The notes beneath the pieces were generated by a model, which was not told where the DNA came from, made no database searches, and saw only the letters and a program-made list of their open reading frames with translations. A DNA stretch of 13,427 nt. Source: an uncultured Gluconobacter sp. (GTDB lineage: Bacteria > Pseudomonadota > Alphaproteobacteria > Acetobacterales > Acetobacteraceae). The stretch lies in the NCBI GenBank assembly GCA_937880175.1, contig CALFLO010000024.1:1-13427 (forward strand), read 5' to 3'. A program made the translations under genes and the position numbers. Position 1 is the first letter of the stretch; the number at the start of each line of letters is the position of its first letter. This document shows positions 1 through 6,455 of this stretch, piece by piece.

Positions 1-102
1 AAAAACATCGATAAAAATTATATCCTTGAAAATAGTGGTATAAAAATTCAAAAAGAAATGTCTATTCTCCTTGTAGACATTAAAAATATACTAATGAGGT
101 GA
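1..102 (+). CDS. 3' end of an unidentified AT-rich gene (partial)
   Basis: Frame 1 is open from the first base to a TGA at 100-102, giving 33 residues that end in ILLVDIKNILMR. The peptide is rich in Lys, Ile and Asn and has the alternating hydrophobic/charged pattern of a C-terminal helix. Its codons are almost all A/T-ending, unlike the GC-balanced genes from 1436 onward, which suggests foreign origin. It is too short to assign to a family. It could also be a chance open frame in AT-rich DNA; its clean run to the window edge and its protein-like composition favour a real C-terminus. Confidence 0.4.
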   Translation, partial: KNIDKNYILENSGIKIQKEMSILLVDIKNILMR

Positions 103-341
103 ATGCTATTACTAAATCACATTAATGATTTTTATTCTCCGGTTCTGGGAATGGGGGCGACGTATATTAGAAGTATAAGAATTTTATACTCTATATTTTG
201 ATGGACTGGGCCAATGACTGAATTCAGCTTTATAGACTGAATTGATCAAACTTTTCAGATTCCTGCGAGGAGATAATTTGAGATAGGGGGAAAATGTAGC
301 TAGATAGAGAATAAGAGCGGCTGTCGGTATCGGGGGTTGCG
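103..341. other. AT-rich non-coding stretch with one hairpin
   Basis: No reading frame of useful length is seen. The stretch is much more AT-rich than the rest of the window. It contains a perfect 7-bp inverted repeat, AATTCAG at 221-227 and CTGAATT at 237-243, with a 9-base loop. The nonamer GACTGAATT also occurs twice, at 216-224 and 235-243. No T-run follows the hairpin closely, so it is not a convincing intrinsic terminator. The base composition changes near 330, just before the tRNA-end match. Confidence 0.4.
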
Positions 342-355
342 TGCCCCCGCAACCA
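342..355 (+). other. tRNA-fMet 3'-end match, candidate attachment-site core
   Basis: TGCCCCCGCAACCA matches the acceptor-arm 3' strand plus CCA of bacterial initiator tRNA-fMet genes, which end in CCCCGCAACCA. The rest of the tRNA (D-arm, CAT anticodon, T-arm) is absent upstream; only GTCGGT at 324-329 is reminiscent of the T-stem. A bare tRNA 3' end at a sharp composition change is the usual footprint of tRNA-targeting integration, where the element carries a copy of the 3' end. The same bases also form a hairpin (GGTTGCG 335-341 with CGCAACC 348-354), so chance or another structured role remains possible. The attachment interpretation is inference. Confidence 0.35.
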
Positions 356-387
356 AAATCCTATAAAACTCAATCAAAAACTCTTAG

Positions 388-410
388 CCCGACGCAGTTG
401 TGCGTGCGGG
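388..410 (+). repeat. Inverted repeat downstream of the tRNA-like end
   Basis: CCCG-ACGCA (388-396) pairs with TGCGT-G-CGGG (401-410) around a GTTG loop, giving nine pairs with one bulged G at 406. No U-tract follows. Its place about 35 bases after a tRNA 3'-end match resembles the processing or termination hairpins found after tRNA genes, so it could be original tRNA flank. Its function is not known. Confidence 0.35.
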
Positions 411-498
411 TCGTCGCGCTTGGAAGTGGGTTTGGGCGTAGGTCACTGCCCAGTTGGTAAAACAATACACTCCAAAGCAGATGGCAGTTTCTGAAACA

Positions 499-529
499 CC
501 GCTAAGTCAACAGTTTAGCGGGGTTTTTT
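499..529 (+). terminator. Rho-independent terminator
   Basis: CCGCTAA (499-505) pairs perfectly with TTAGCGG (515-521) across a 9-base loop, followed by GG and six T residues at 524-529. This is a canonical intrinsic terminator on the plus strand. No gene is recognisable directly upstream (356-498), so it may have served a tRNA or other transcript now lost. Confidence 0.75.
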
Positions 530-534
530 GTTGC

Positions 535-889
535 GCCCCACATCACACGCCTATCAAATGCCTCATTATTTCAACGGTTTGATACCCGTAGGTTCAAAGC
601 GAGGGGCCCTATACCCGCAACCAATTGCTCTGTATGCAGGTGGTAAATAGGCTGTTCGGAACGTGCTCGGGCGGAGTGGAAAGGGGCGCAGCCGAGGGAA
701 CGCGAGAACTCCCTCGCCGAGGGCTACGTCGGGATGACGGCTATGCGGGGGCAGATTGTCCGGGTTCAGAAGTGTATGAAGGAAACTGGACATTGAAGAT
801 CTATGTTTTACCGCCAAGCAGATCCTGCGTCTTTTTTTCGAAATTGAAATTCTCGTGACGCCCATAAAGCTGGCTGGAGAGTTCTTCTG
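535..889. other. Intergenic region without a recognisable gene
   Basis: Both strands have frames of 77-122 codons here, but none looks like a known protein, and the minus-strand one is the read-on of a broken glutathione transferase frame. The GC-rich block 651-760 holds a hairpin (CGAGGGA 693-699 with TCCCTCG 710-716) and a direct octamer repeat GCCGAGGG (691-698, 716-723). A second CCCGCAACCA decamer occurs at 614-623, preceded by GGTTCAAA at 592-599; both are tRNA-like strings, but their spacing does not fit a tRNA fold. Confidence 0.4.
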
Positions 890-1250
890 ATGTTCGATTG
901 ACATACGATCACGCTGAACGGCTGGCCGCTCCAAAAGTCAGTCTGCCCATGCCCTGAAATAGGGATAGTCCTGAACATTCAGGAACGTGGCCTCATCACT
1001 GTAAAGCCAGCCTTTTACCAAGCCTCCATACCACGAGAAAATAGCCATATCGGCAATCGTATACTATTCGCCAGCGATGAAGGGGCTATCTGCAAGGCAT
1101 CGATCAAGCACATCTGGTTGCCGCTTGGCTTCCATAGCGAAACGATTGATCGTGTCTTTAATTTTCTCTGGCGGATAAGCATAGAAATGCCCAATTCCGC
1201 CGCCGATATAAGGCGCGCTGCCAACCTGCTAGAGGAGCCAAACTGGAAGC
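890..1250 (-). pseudogene. Decayed glutathione S-transferase, YghU-like, C-terminal part
   Basis: One continuous minus-strand frame reads WLL-stop-QVGSAPYIGGG, then IGHFYAYPPEK, NRFAMEAKRQ, DVLDR, YTIADMAIFSWYGG and ERPAVQR. This matches the helical C-terminal domain of YghU-type glutathione transferases (disulfide-bond oxidoreductases). The frame is interrupted by TAG at 1231-1229 (family position normally Trp), TAG at 1066-1064 (normally Glu, before YTIAD) and TGA at 940-938. All three are exactly in register, so these are nonsense changes, not frameshifts. The N-terminal thioredoxin-fold domain with the glutathione site is not found upstream; similarity fades near 1250. The product cannot be functional in the standard code. 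It lies downstream of the tetR-like gene on the same strand, so the two may once have been co-transcribed. Confidence 0.85.
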
Positions 1251-1435
1251 TTCTGCTCCTGGGTGGCGCCGGCTGTCGGAGCACGCTCATCACTTCTGTG
1301 AAACATGGCAAGATGCGACCACTCTTCTAGGCTAAGAAATTATTCATTCAAAGAGAGTGATAGGGGCAATTGCGATATGAATTGCGTCTATACTTTCTTA
1401 CCGATTAATAATCACGCGATATGATACAAATTTAA

Positions 1436-2086
1436 TTACACTGCCTGCTGTGTAATAGTGCTTCGTGAGCGCTGAACAATACCTGAAAGCAGAGTCTGTC
1501 CTACCTTCGCAGACAATGAGGGCGTGTATTCTACGTCCGATAGCCCATCAATAAGCAGCATAGTAAGCCCATGCACGGTGGAGCATGCAGAGAGCACTAA
1601 AATGGCCATTTCATCATCATCCGATGCCGCAAACTGCCCTTTCTTGACTCCTGCAGCAATCACGTTAGCCAGAATTGCCTGAGATCGGGATGCGGCCTCT
1701 AATACGAGTGCAGGTGCTTTTGTCTTCGACGAGGCTAGAACGGTACCAAACATTAATCGGTACCGTGCGCCATTTATTATACCGAATTTGACGTAAGCGT
1801 TGCCGAGTTCGACCAAAGCTTCTTCCGGGCTCTCAACACCATCAGCCGCTTTAGTCATTGCAACACCGAGGGCTATAAAGCCCTCGGCGGCCACCGCCGC
1901 AAGAAGGTCCAGCTTCTCGGGGAAGTGTCGATAAGGGGCGTTATGACTCACACCAGCACGACGGGCGACTTCACGGAGAGAGAAATCCCAATTCTGCTCT
2001 TCAGCGACGATCGCACAGGCAGCCTCAACGAGCACGCGCTTTAGATCGCCATGATGATAGGCGGCGGGTTTTGATGAAACAGGCAC
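1436..2086 (-). CDS. TetR/AcrR-family transcriptional regulator (WHG-type C-terminal domain)
   Basis: The product is a one-component repressor-type regulator of 216 residues from the chosen start. The N-terminal HTH is clear: AYHHGDLKRVLVEAA forms helix 1, FSLREVARRAGVSHNAPYRHFPEKLDLL is the classical TetR HTH with a recognition helix ending in YRHF. The C-terminal ligand/dimer domain carries a YRLMFG motif typical of the WHG (TetR_C_33) group. I chose GTG at 2086-2084 because GGAGA lies 4 bases upstream and the protein then begins just before helix 1; an upstream GTG at 2116 adds 10 residues but has no ribosome binding site. The gene diverges from the EthD-domain gene, with a palindrome between them, so it probably represses that gene and itself. 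The ligand is unknown; small aromatics or aldehydes are only a guess. Confidence 0.88.
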   Translation of the reverse strand: MPVSSKPAAYHHGDLKRVLVEAACAIVAEEQNWDFSLREVARRAGVSHNAPYRHFPEKLDLLAAVAAEGFIALGVAMTKAADGVESPEEALVELGNAYVKFGIINGARYRLMFGTVLASSKTKAPALVLEAASRSQAILANVIAAGVKKGQFAASDDDEMAILVLSACSTVHGLTMLLIDGLSDVEYTPSLSAKVGQTLLSGIVQRSRSTITQQAV

Positions 2087-2125
2087 ATTGTCTCCAGAAA
2101 TGTTGACGGCGTCCACATAGTGTTT

Positions 2126-2144
2126 ATGTTGGCATTGACAACAT
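2126..2144. promoter_or_regulatory. Candidate TetR operator over a -35-like element
   Basis: ATGTTG (2126-2131) and CAACAT (2139-2144) form a perfect 6+6 inverted repeat with a 7-base spacer, inside the 107-base gap between the divergent tetR-like and EthD-domain genes. A consensus -35 hexamer TTGACA lies at 2135-2140, within the palindrome, facing the EthD gene; the -10 is poor. Overlap with -35 suits steric repression. Binding by the neighbouring regulator is inference from position and symmetry. Confidence 0.45.
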
Positions 2145-2193
2145 GGTTTAGAGAATCAATTCCCTCTCCACAATACCAACAAAGAGAACGATT

Positions 2194-2541
2194 ATGATAA
2201 AGGTCACTATCCTGCTGCGTCGCAAGCCTACGCTCACCTTGGGTCAGTTCATCGAACATCACAAAACTCGGCATGCGGAATTGTTCATGTCGTTGCCTGT
2301 CGTCAAAGAGACCGTACGTCGTTATGTGCAGGAGCATTCCCTCGGCATCGAACTTCCAGGCCTTCCGCCCGCGAAGTATGACGGCATTACTGAATTGTGG
2401 TTCGACGATGTTGAGAGCTTTGGCCGTTGTTTCAGCGACGATGAATACATGCAGCTAGTCAGGCCGGACGAACTGAGTTTTCTTGACCTGACTAATTGTG
2501 ATCTGGTTATCACGACCTCTAACGTCGTATTCCCATCATAA
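2194..2541 (+). CDS. EthD-domain protein (dimeric alpha/beta-barrel)
   Basis: The 115-residue product has the full EthD pattern: MIKVTILLRRKPTLT for strand 1, FIEHHKTRHAEL for helix 1 (the HxxxHA region), VRRYVQEHSLG for strand 2, and YDGITELWFDDVESF followed by LSFLDLTNCDLVITT for the second half. EthD proteins are small ferredoxin-like-fold dimers named for a protein needed for ether degradation with a P450 in Rhodococcus; many relatives act on aromatic or polyketide substrates or have no known activity. Length fits one domain and there is no signal peptide. A purine-rich AAAGAGA lies about 7 bases before the ATG. The gene is monocistronic, diverges from the tetR-like gene and converges on the marR-like gene 91 bases away. 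Substrate unknown; a role with the nearby hydroxylase is inference. Confidence 0.85.
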   Translation: MIKVTILLRRKPTLTLGQFIEHHKTRHAELFMSLPVVKETVRRYVQEHSLGIELPGLPPAKYDGITELWFDDVESFGRCFSDDEYMQLVRPDELSFLDLTNCDLVITTSNVVFPS

Positions 2542-2632
2542 GATTCTAAAATACAATCAGTTTTTTCGGCATATAAATTTCTCATGGGGAATCTTGGTCG
2601 AAAATACTACTTATTAAGTTTGATTAATCATG

Positions 2633-3088
2633 TCAGAGCGCCTTGATCGACAGAGCAAGGGCTTCTCCTGTCCGAGTAAGGAAGCGCATGATGACCTCAA
2701 ACTCGGCGTCGCTGTAGCCGGCCAGTTCCAGCCGCATCGTTTCTCCCAGTTCTCTATAGAGCGTGGACGCCTGTTCCGAAATCGAGATGCGCGCCTTCAG
2801 AAGTACCCTGCGCTTGTCGGTCGGGTCCCGTGCGCGATCGACAAGCTTCTGAGTTTCCAGCTTTTCGATCAGACCTGAGACAGTGCCAAGCTGCAGGCCC
2901 GCTTCCTGAGCCAGGCTGGTCATCGGCAGCGGACCAAGCAGATCAATCAACCGCAAACACTTGAACTCGGTCGCTGTGAGGCCAAGGCGTTCGGCGACTT
3001 TCTGATGAAACAGCACAAGCCGCGCAGCAAAAAGCTGGATCGTCGGGACGTAGCGCGCAAAGCGATCACTTGACTCTGAGGGAATAAT
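2633..3088 (-). CDS. MarR-family transcriptional regulator with apparent ATT start
   Basis: The product is a winged-helix regulator of about 151 residues, the usual MarR length. LGLTATEFKCLRLIDLLGP leads into the HTH MTSLAQEAGLQLGTVSGLIEKLE, then the wing DRARDPTDKRRVLL and two long C-terminal dimer helices. No ATG, GTG or TTG lies in frame between the hydroxylase start region and the first helix. The best start is ATT at 3088-3086, eight bases after a clean AGGAG (3101-3097). A GTG further in would cut off much of helix 1, and the upstream ATG at 3334 would extend about 195 bases antisense into the hydroxylase. The gene diverges from that hydroxylase, with a perfect palindrome between, so it likely controls it and itself. 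A sequencing error in the start codon is an alternative. Confidence 0.85.
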   Translation of the reverse strand: MIPSESSDRFARYVPTIQLFAARLVLFHQKVAERLGLTATEFKCLRLIDLLGPLPMTSLAQEAGLQLGTVSGLIEKLETQKLVDRARDPTDKRRVLLKARISISEQASTLYRELGETMRLELAGYSDAEFEVIMRFLTRTGEALALSIKAL

Positions 3089-3111
3089 AGTTCGATCTCC
3101 TAAGTATATTA

Positions 3112-3124
3112 TTAGATAATCTAA
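3112..3124. promoter_or_regulatory. Candidate MarR operator next to the hydroxylase ribosome binding site
   Basis: TTAGATAATCTAA is a perfect 13-bp palindrome (6+1+6) of the AT-rich kind MarR proteins bind. It lies between the divergent marR-like and hydroxylase genes, and its last bases overlap the AAGGAG (3123-3128) that precedes the hydroxylase ATG by 11 bases. A wider imperfect symmetry (CCTAAG 3099-3104, CTAAGG 3121-3126) surrounds it. -10-like TATATT (3105-3110) is adjacent. A dimer here could block both promoters. Binding is inferred. Confidence 0.5.
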
Positions 3125-3139
3125 GGAGTCTTCCCTCTC

Positions 3140-4753
3140 ATGTCGATCCCCTCTTCCTGTAAGGTCCTTGTTATCGGTGGCGGAATTGTCGGACTGACGG
3201 CAGCTGCTTTCCTGGCAAAACACGGCGTTGATACCGTCCTTGTCGAAAGGCGCGCCTCTCCGTCCAAGCGTTTGCGCGCCAAATTTTTCTATCCTCGAAC
3301 CATCGAACTCTATCGCTCTCTCGGCATCGATCAAAAGATCGCAACCCCGCCAGGCACATTAAGCGAGGCAGCAGTCGTTCACTCTCTGACAGGAGATGAG
3401 ATCCGGCGCTGGACACTCCCAGCCGTCGGGGAAAGTGCGGCTTCGCCCTGCGTTGCCTCTTCAATCAAGCAGCAGGATTTGGAATGTGTTGTCCGCGATA
3501 CGGCAGAGCGCCTTGGCGCGCATATTCATTTTGCTCATGCCCTGACAGCACTCGACCAGCATGCAGACGGCGCAACCGCGACAATCAAAGCTGCTGATGG
3601 CACCGAGGTCCTGCTTCACGCCGATTTCGTGATCGGATGTGACGGCAGCAAGAGCATGGTACGCGACCTTTTGGAGATCGGGACCACAGGGCTGGGCGAT
3701 CTCGTTCATTCCATGAGTATCACGATCCGCTGTGATATCCGCGAAGCGCTGCGAGGACGGCCTCTGAGCTTTGCTTGGGTGAGACAGCCCGATATCGCCG
3801 GCTTCATGTCCTGGAGCACCGATCTCGTCTCGGTCGTTTTAAGCATTGAGTATGACCCGACGAACCCTGCTGATATTGCACGCTTCACGCCCGAGAATTG
3901 CTACTTACTCGCGGCCCGGTGCCTGGGATTGCCGTCGCAGCAGATCGAGGTGGTCGACATCCATCCGTGGTGCCTTTCGTCGTGGTATGCTGAGAGTTTT
4001 CGGAAGGACCGGGTTTTTCTGGCGGGAGATGCTATTCACAGTACTCCTCCTCTTGGTGGTTTTGGCGCCAATACGGGCATCCATGACGTCCATAACCTCG
4101 CCCTCAAGCTTGTTTCAGTGATTCAGCATAGTGCTCCGGAATCACTGCTCGATCTTTATGAGGTCGAGCGTGCGCCGGTCGTGCAAATGGTTGTGGGTCA
4201 GGCCACGGCAAGGCTGGCACAGCGATCAAATATTCAGCTTCCGCTTGAAGCGCTTCAGCCGGTTCTGGATGAAGAAATGATCAGCATGGGATATCGCTAT
4301 CCGATCCTCCCTCACGTCGAGCTCATTCCTAACCCGATTGTCGTGCATCCACGCGATCTCCATGCTGAGCCAGGGACGCGCGCACCGCATATCTGGTTGC
4401 ATCAGGCCGGCGTGCGTCTGTCCAGCCTCGACCTTTTCGGCGACAGTCTGGTGCTCTTGGTGGGAAGTAATGCGGAATCCTGGTGCATGGCGGCAGAGAC
4501 GTCATGTCGCCTTCACGGATTGCCGGTGCAGTGTCTTGTTGTCGGGCGTGACCTACAAGATCCCAAGTGTGCTTTCCCTGCTGCTTATGGGGTCTCAGAG
4601 ACAGGAGCCGTGCTTGTCCGCGCCGACGGGTTTGTTGTCTGGAAAACAGTGCGAACGAACGTATTTCGCCACGAAGATTTATTAAAGGTTTTGGTTGCAG
4701 CGCGTGAGGTAGCCGAACCTGTCGAGACAATTGCCGCTGCCGTAGAATCGTGA
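3140..4753 (+). CDS. FAD-dependent monooxygenase (PheA/TfdB-type aromatic or polyketide hydroxylase)
   Basis: This is a 537-residue class A flavoprotein hydroxylase, expected to use NAD(P)H and O2 to hydroxylate an aromatic or polyketide-like ring in the cytoplasm. VLVIGGGIVGLTAAAFL (9-25) is the Rossmann GxGxxG fingerprint ending in VLVER; FVIGCDGSKSMVR (163-175) is the DG motif shared by FAD and NADPH binding; RVFLAGDAIHSTPPLGGFGAN (291-311) is the GD motif with the typical P-L-G-G-x-G-x-N stretch. Residues from about 395 to 520 resemble the thioredoxin-like C-terminal domain of phenol hydroxylase-type members (GVRLSSLDLFGDSLVLLVG). Length fits the family. AAGGAG lies 11 bases before the ATG, slightly long. 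No signal peptide. The divergent MarR regulator probably senses substrate or product. The substrate cannot be read from sequence. Confidence 0.9.
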   Translation: MSIPSSCKVLVIGGGIVGLTAAAFLAKHGVDTVLVERRASPSKRLRAKFFYPRTIELYRSLGIDQKIATPPGTLSEAAVVHSLTGDEIRRWTLPAVGESAASPCVASSIKQQDLECVVRDTAERLGAHIHFAHALTALDQHADGATATIKAADGTEVLLHADFVIGCDGSKSMVRDLLEIGTTGLGDLVHSMSITIRCDIREALRGRPLSFAWVRQPDIAGFMSWSTDLVSVVLSIEYDPTNPADIARFTPENCYLLAARCLGLPSQQIEVVDIHPWCLSSWYAESFRKDRVFLAGDAIHSTPPLGGFGANTGIHDVHNLALKLVSVIQHSAPESLLDLYEVERAPVVQMVVGQATARLAQRSNIQLPLEALQPVLDEEMISMGYRYPILPHVELIPNPIVVHPRDLHAEPGTRAPHIWLHQAGVRLSSLDLFGDSLVLLVGSNAESWCMAAETSCRLHGLPVQCLVVGRDLQDPKCAFPAAYGVSETGAVLVRADGFVVWKTVRTNVFRHEDLLKVLVAAREVAEPVETIAAAVES

Positions 4754-5020
4754 GGCAGGGGAATGTTAACCATGCAGAGATCGTTTCCGGGAAGAAGGGG
4801 GTGGTAGAACGCGTATACGCCGAGCGAACCGGTAACCGGAAATGGTGCATCGGGGATGCCGATATGCTGAAGACAGCTCATGAAAATTAGGGATGCCCTA
4901 TAGAACAGCGTGCTGAGCTGTCTGATCGATAGATCCAAACTTGATCACACATTGGGTCTGCATGCATCGCACCGCCAGTCTCTCGCAAGACACCCTATAA
5001 TCTTTACCAAGGATTTTCTT
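4754..5020. other. Spacer between hydroxylase and SDR genes with two antiparallel open frames
   Basis: A plus-strand frame starts with GTG at 4750-4752, overlapping the hydroxylase stop as GTGA, and runs to TAG at 4888-4890 (46 residues), but has no ribosome binding site. On the minus strand an ATG at 4881-4879 opens a frame starting MSCLQHIGIPDAPFPV that stays protein-like to about 4740 before running antisense into the hydroxylase. At most one is likely to be real, perhaps a relic; neither resembles a family I know. The last 25 bases hold the SDR promoter element and ribosome binding site. Confidence 0.35.
4996..5001 (+). promoter_or_regulatory. -10 element of the SDR gene
   Basis: A perfect TATAAT lies 19 bases before the ATG at 5021. 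The hexamer 17 bases upstream is a poor -35 match, so the promoter may be weak or activator-dependent. A transcript starting about seven bases downstream would have a very short leader that still includes the AAGGA ribosome binding site. Confidence 0.45.
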
Positions 5021-5755
5021 ATGAAAGATAAACGAACTGCTATCGTCACGGGTGCAAGCAGGGGCATCGGTGCTGCGATAGCCACCCGTCTTGCTGCAGA
5101 TGGTTTCTCCGTGATCATCAACCACTCTGCGAGCGCCGATGACGCGGAGGCACTTGTCGTGGCTATCCAGGCTGCGGGTGGGCGTGCGTACGCGGTCCGC
5201 GCTGACATAACCAGCGCAGACGATACGCGGATGCTATTCGAGAAAGCCGAAGCCATGTTTGGGGGCGTGGACGTACTCGTCAATAATGCTGGAATTCTTA
5301 GAGCAAATCCAATCTCCGAAGTTTTTAACGAGGATTTTCATTACCAGGTGTCCGTAAACCTTAACGGCGCGTTCTACTGTATGCGTGAGGGAGCGAGGCG
5401 GATTTGTGATGGCGGTCGCATTATAAGCCTGTCGACTGCCCTCATTGGGCTCGATCTGCCCGCTCGCGGTGTCTACGTCGCCACTAAGTCGGCGGTCGAG
5501 AGTCTTACACGCGTTCTCGCCAAAGAATTGGGTCCGCGCGGTATCACTGTGAATGCGGTTGCCCCGGGGCCAATAGGCACCCAGCGATTCTGTGACAAAT
5601 GGCCAGCTGAGACGATTAAGCACATCGTCGAGGGCATTCCGATGGGACGGTTAGGAGAGCCGCAGGACGTAGCGAGCGTGGTGTCGTTCCTTACTGGGTC
5701 GGACGGCGGCTGGGTCAACGGCCAGGTGATCAAATGCAACGGTGGTAGCAACTGA
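5021..5755 (+). CDS. Classical SDR-family oxidoreductase (FabG-like)
   Basis: The 244-residue product is a classical short-chain dehydrogenase/reductase, a cytoplasmic NAD(P)(H)-dependent alcohol/carbonyl oxidoreductase, usually tetrameric. TGASRGIG (10-17) binds the cofactor, NNAG is at 88-91, and the catalytic tetrad is complete: Asn113, Ser138, Tyr152 and Lys156. PGPIGTQ (182-188) is the post-active-site loop, and WVNGQVIKCNGG is the standard C-terminal signature. No acidic residue is seen at the end of strand 2 (VIINHSAS), which favours NADP(H). I chose ATG at 5021 because AAGGA lies 7 bases upstream and the protein then begins like other family members; an upstream ATG at 4910 would add 37 unrelated residues. 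Position after the hydroxylase suggests a shared pathway, but the gene seems to have its own promoter. Substrate unknown. Confidence 0.92.
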   Translation: MKDKRTAIVTGASRGIGAAIATRLAADGFSVIINHSASADDAEALVVAIQAAGGRAYAVRADITSADDTRMLFEKAEAMFGGVDVLVNNAGILRANPISEVFNEDFHYQVSVNLNGAFYCMREGARRICDGGRIISLSTALIGLDLPARGVYVATKSAVESLTRVLAKELGPRGITVNAVAPGPIGTQRFCDKWPAETIKHIVEGIPMGRLGEPQDVASVVSFLTGSDGGWVNGQVIKCNGGSN

Positions 5756-5774
5756 GAAACCGTTCTCCACTGAT

Positions 5775-5792
5775 CAAGCGCAACTCCGCTTG
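5775..5792 (+). terminator. Possible weak terminator after the SDR gene
   Basis: CAAGCG (5775-5780) and CGCTTG (5787-5792) form a perfect 6-bp stem with a 6-base loop, 19 bases after the SDR stop. It is followed by a T-rich but interrupted stretch (TGCTTCTTC), so termination may be inefficient. Confidence 0.3.
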
Positions 5793-5864
5793 TGCTTCTT
5801 CGCATGAACGACATCGCTTTTCAGGAATTGATGTTAAAGGATTCTTTCCTGAGTCGCGAAAGTT

Positions 5865-6223
5865 ATGCTGAGGTTACGCTCGCAGATTGGCGGCGTCTAT
5901 GAAGGCGGCGTGAGGTCGCCCCAAGCAGACGATAGCCGATGCCGGGGCTGTCAATTATTTATGCTCAGCGATGACTTCAGATCAGTCTGTCGCTGCACCT
6001 GCTCTTATTGCCGCATGCCTGGGTCGGTCGTTGCAGTCGCAGAACCGGGCATCTTCAGGGTGATGACGTGCTGATAACTTACCGGTTCAATACCGGAACG
6101 GCACACTACGTCTTCTGCTCTCGTTGTGGCATACACATGCATCATCAGTGTCGCTCCGCCCCGAACCGGCATGCCATAAATGTGGGCTGCCCTGCGCTTT
6201 TTGAAAGCGTATTAGCACATTGA
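5865..6223 (+). pseudogene. Frameshifted GFA/CENP-V-type zinc protein
   Basis: GFA-family proteins (named for the glutathione-dependent formaldehyde-activating enzyme Gfa; most members have other or unknown roles) bind zinc through CxC, CxxC and related motifs. Here the motif CRCTCSYC followed by RMPGSVVAVAEPGIF lies in one frame (5865-6055). The continuation GDDVLITYRFNTGTAHYVF, then CSRCGIHMHHQCRS and NVGCPALFE, lies in the next frame from about 6056 to the stop at 6221-6223. In intact relatives these form one chain, so a single net base has been lost (or two gained) near 6051-6060. The N-terminal CHCGAV motif also seems split, with GAV readable in another frame near 5946, suggesting a second lesion. 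It follows the SDR gene and is the second glutathione-linked relic in the window. Confidence 0.8.
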
Positions 6224-6455
6224 AATTTTTCAGATCCGGATGACGCATTGAGATCTGATATTCGCTTCGTTCACACGGTTTTTTAGGCTGAATACGCTAA
6301 ACCGGATTACTGTCAGCCTGCAGCAATCGTGTTCTACCGGTCATCGGCCAAGTCTTCGCATAAAATATTTATATGATGGTCCGGCTGGCCGACACTTCTC
6401 GAGCCGACTTATTCGAGAGAATAAAGAAAACAATAATCCGGCATCGGTGAAGGCG
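6224..6455. other. Intergenic spacer between the GFA relic and the EamA gene
   Basis: This spacer holds no recognisable gene, and no strong terminator serves the minus-strand EamA gene that ends at 6456. The frame of the GFA relic stays fairly open past its stop (6224 to about 6283) but without recognisable family motifs. AT-rich TAAAATATTTATAT at 6361-6374 could hold a promoter-like element, but no gene starts near it. Confidence 0.3.

Noticed and set aside
434..500. tRNA-Trp-like string (CAGTTGGTAAAAC followed by CTCCAAA)
   Set aside because: It resembles a D-loop and anticodon loop, but the anticodon and D stems do not pair and there is no matching T-arm or acceptor stem. At best it is a decayed fragment.
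582..623. Second tRNA-fMet-like end (GGTTCAAA then CCCGCAACCA)
   Set aside because: The two motifs are separated by 14 bases that do not form a T-stem, so it is not a tRNA gene; a 10-base repeat alone is too short to call a second att site.
625..858. 77-codon plus-strand frame
   Set aside because: No ribosome binding site, no family resemblance, and odd composition; likely chance.
566..934. 122-codon minus-strand open frame
   Set aside because: Its first dozen codons are the end of the broken glutathione transferase frame and the rest resembles no protein; it is read-through past the lesion.
4329..4850. 173-codon minus-strand frame over the hydroxylase 3' end
   Set aside because: Antisense to the C-terminal domain of a complete family-length hydroxylase, with no start signal or recognisable domain.
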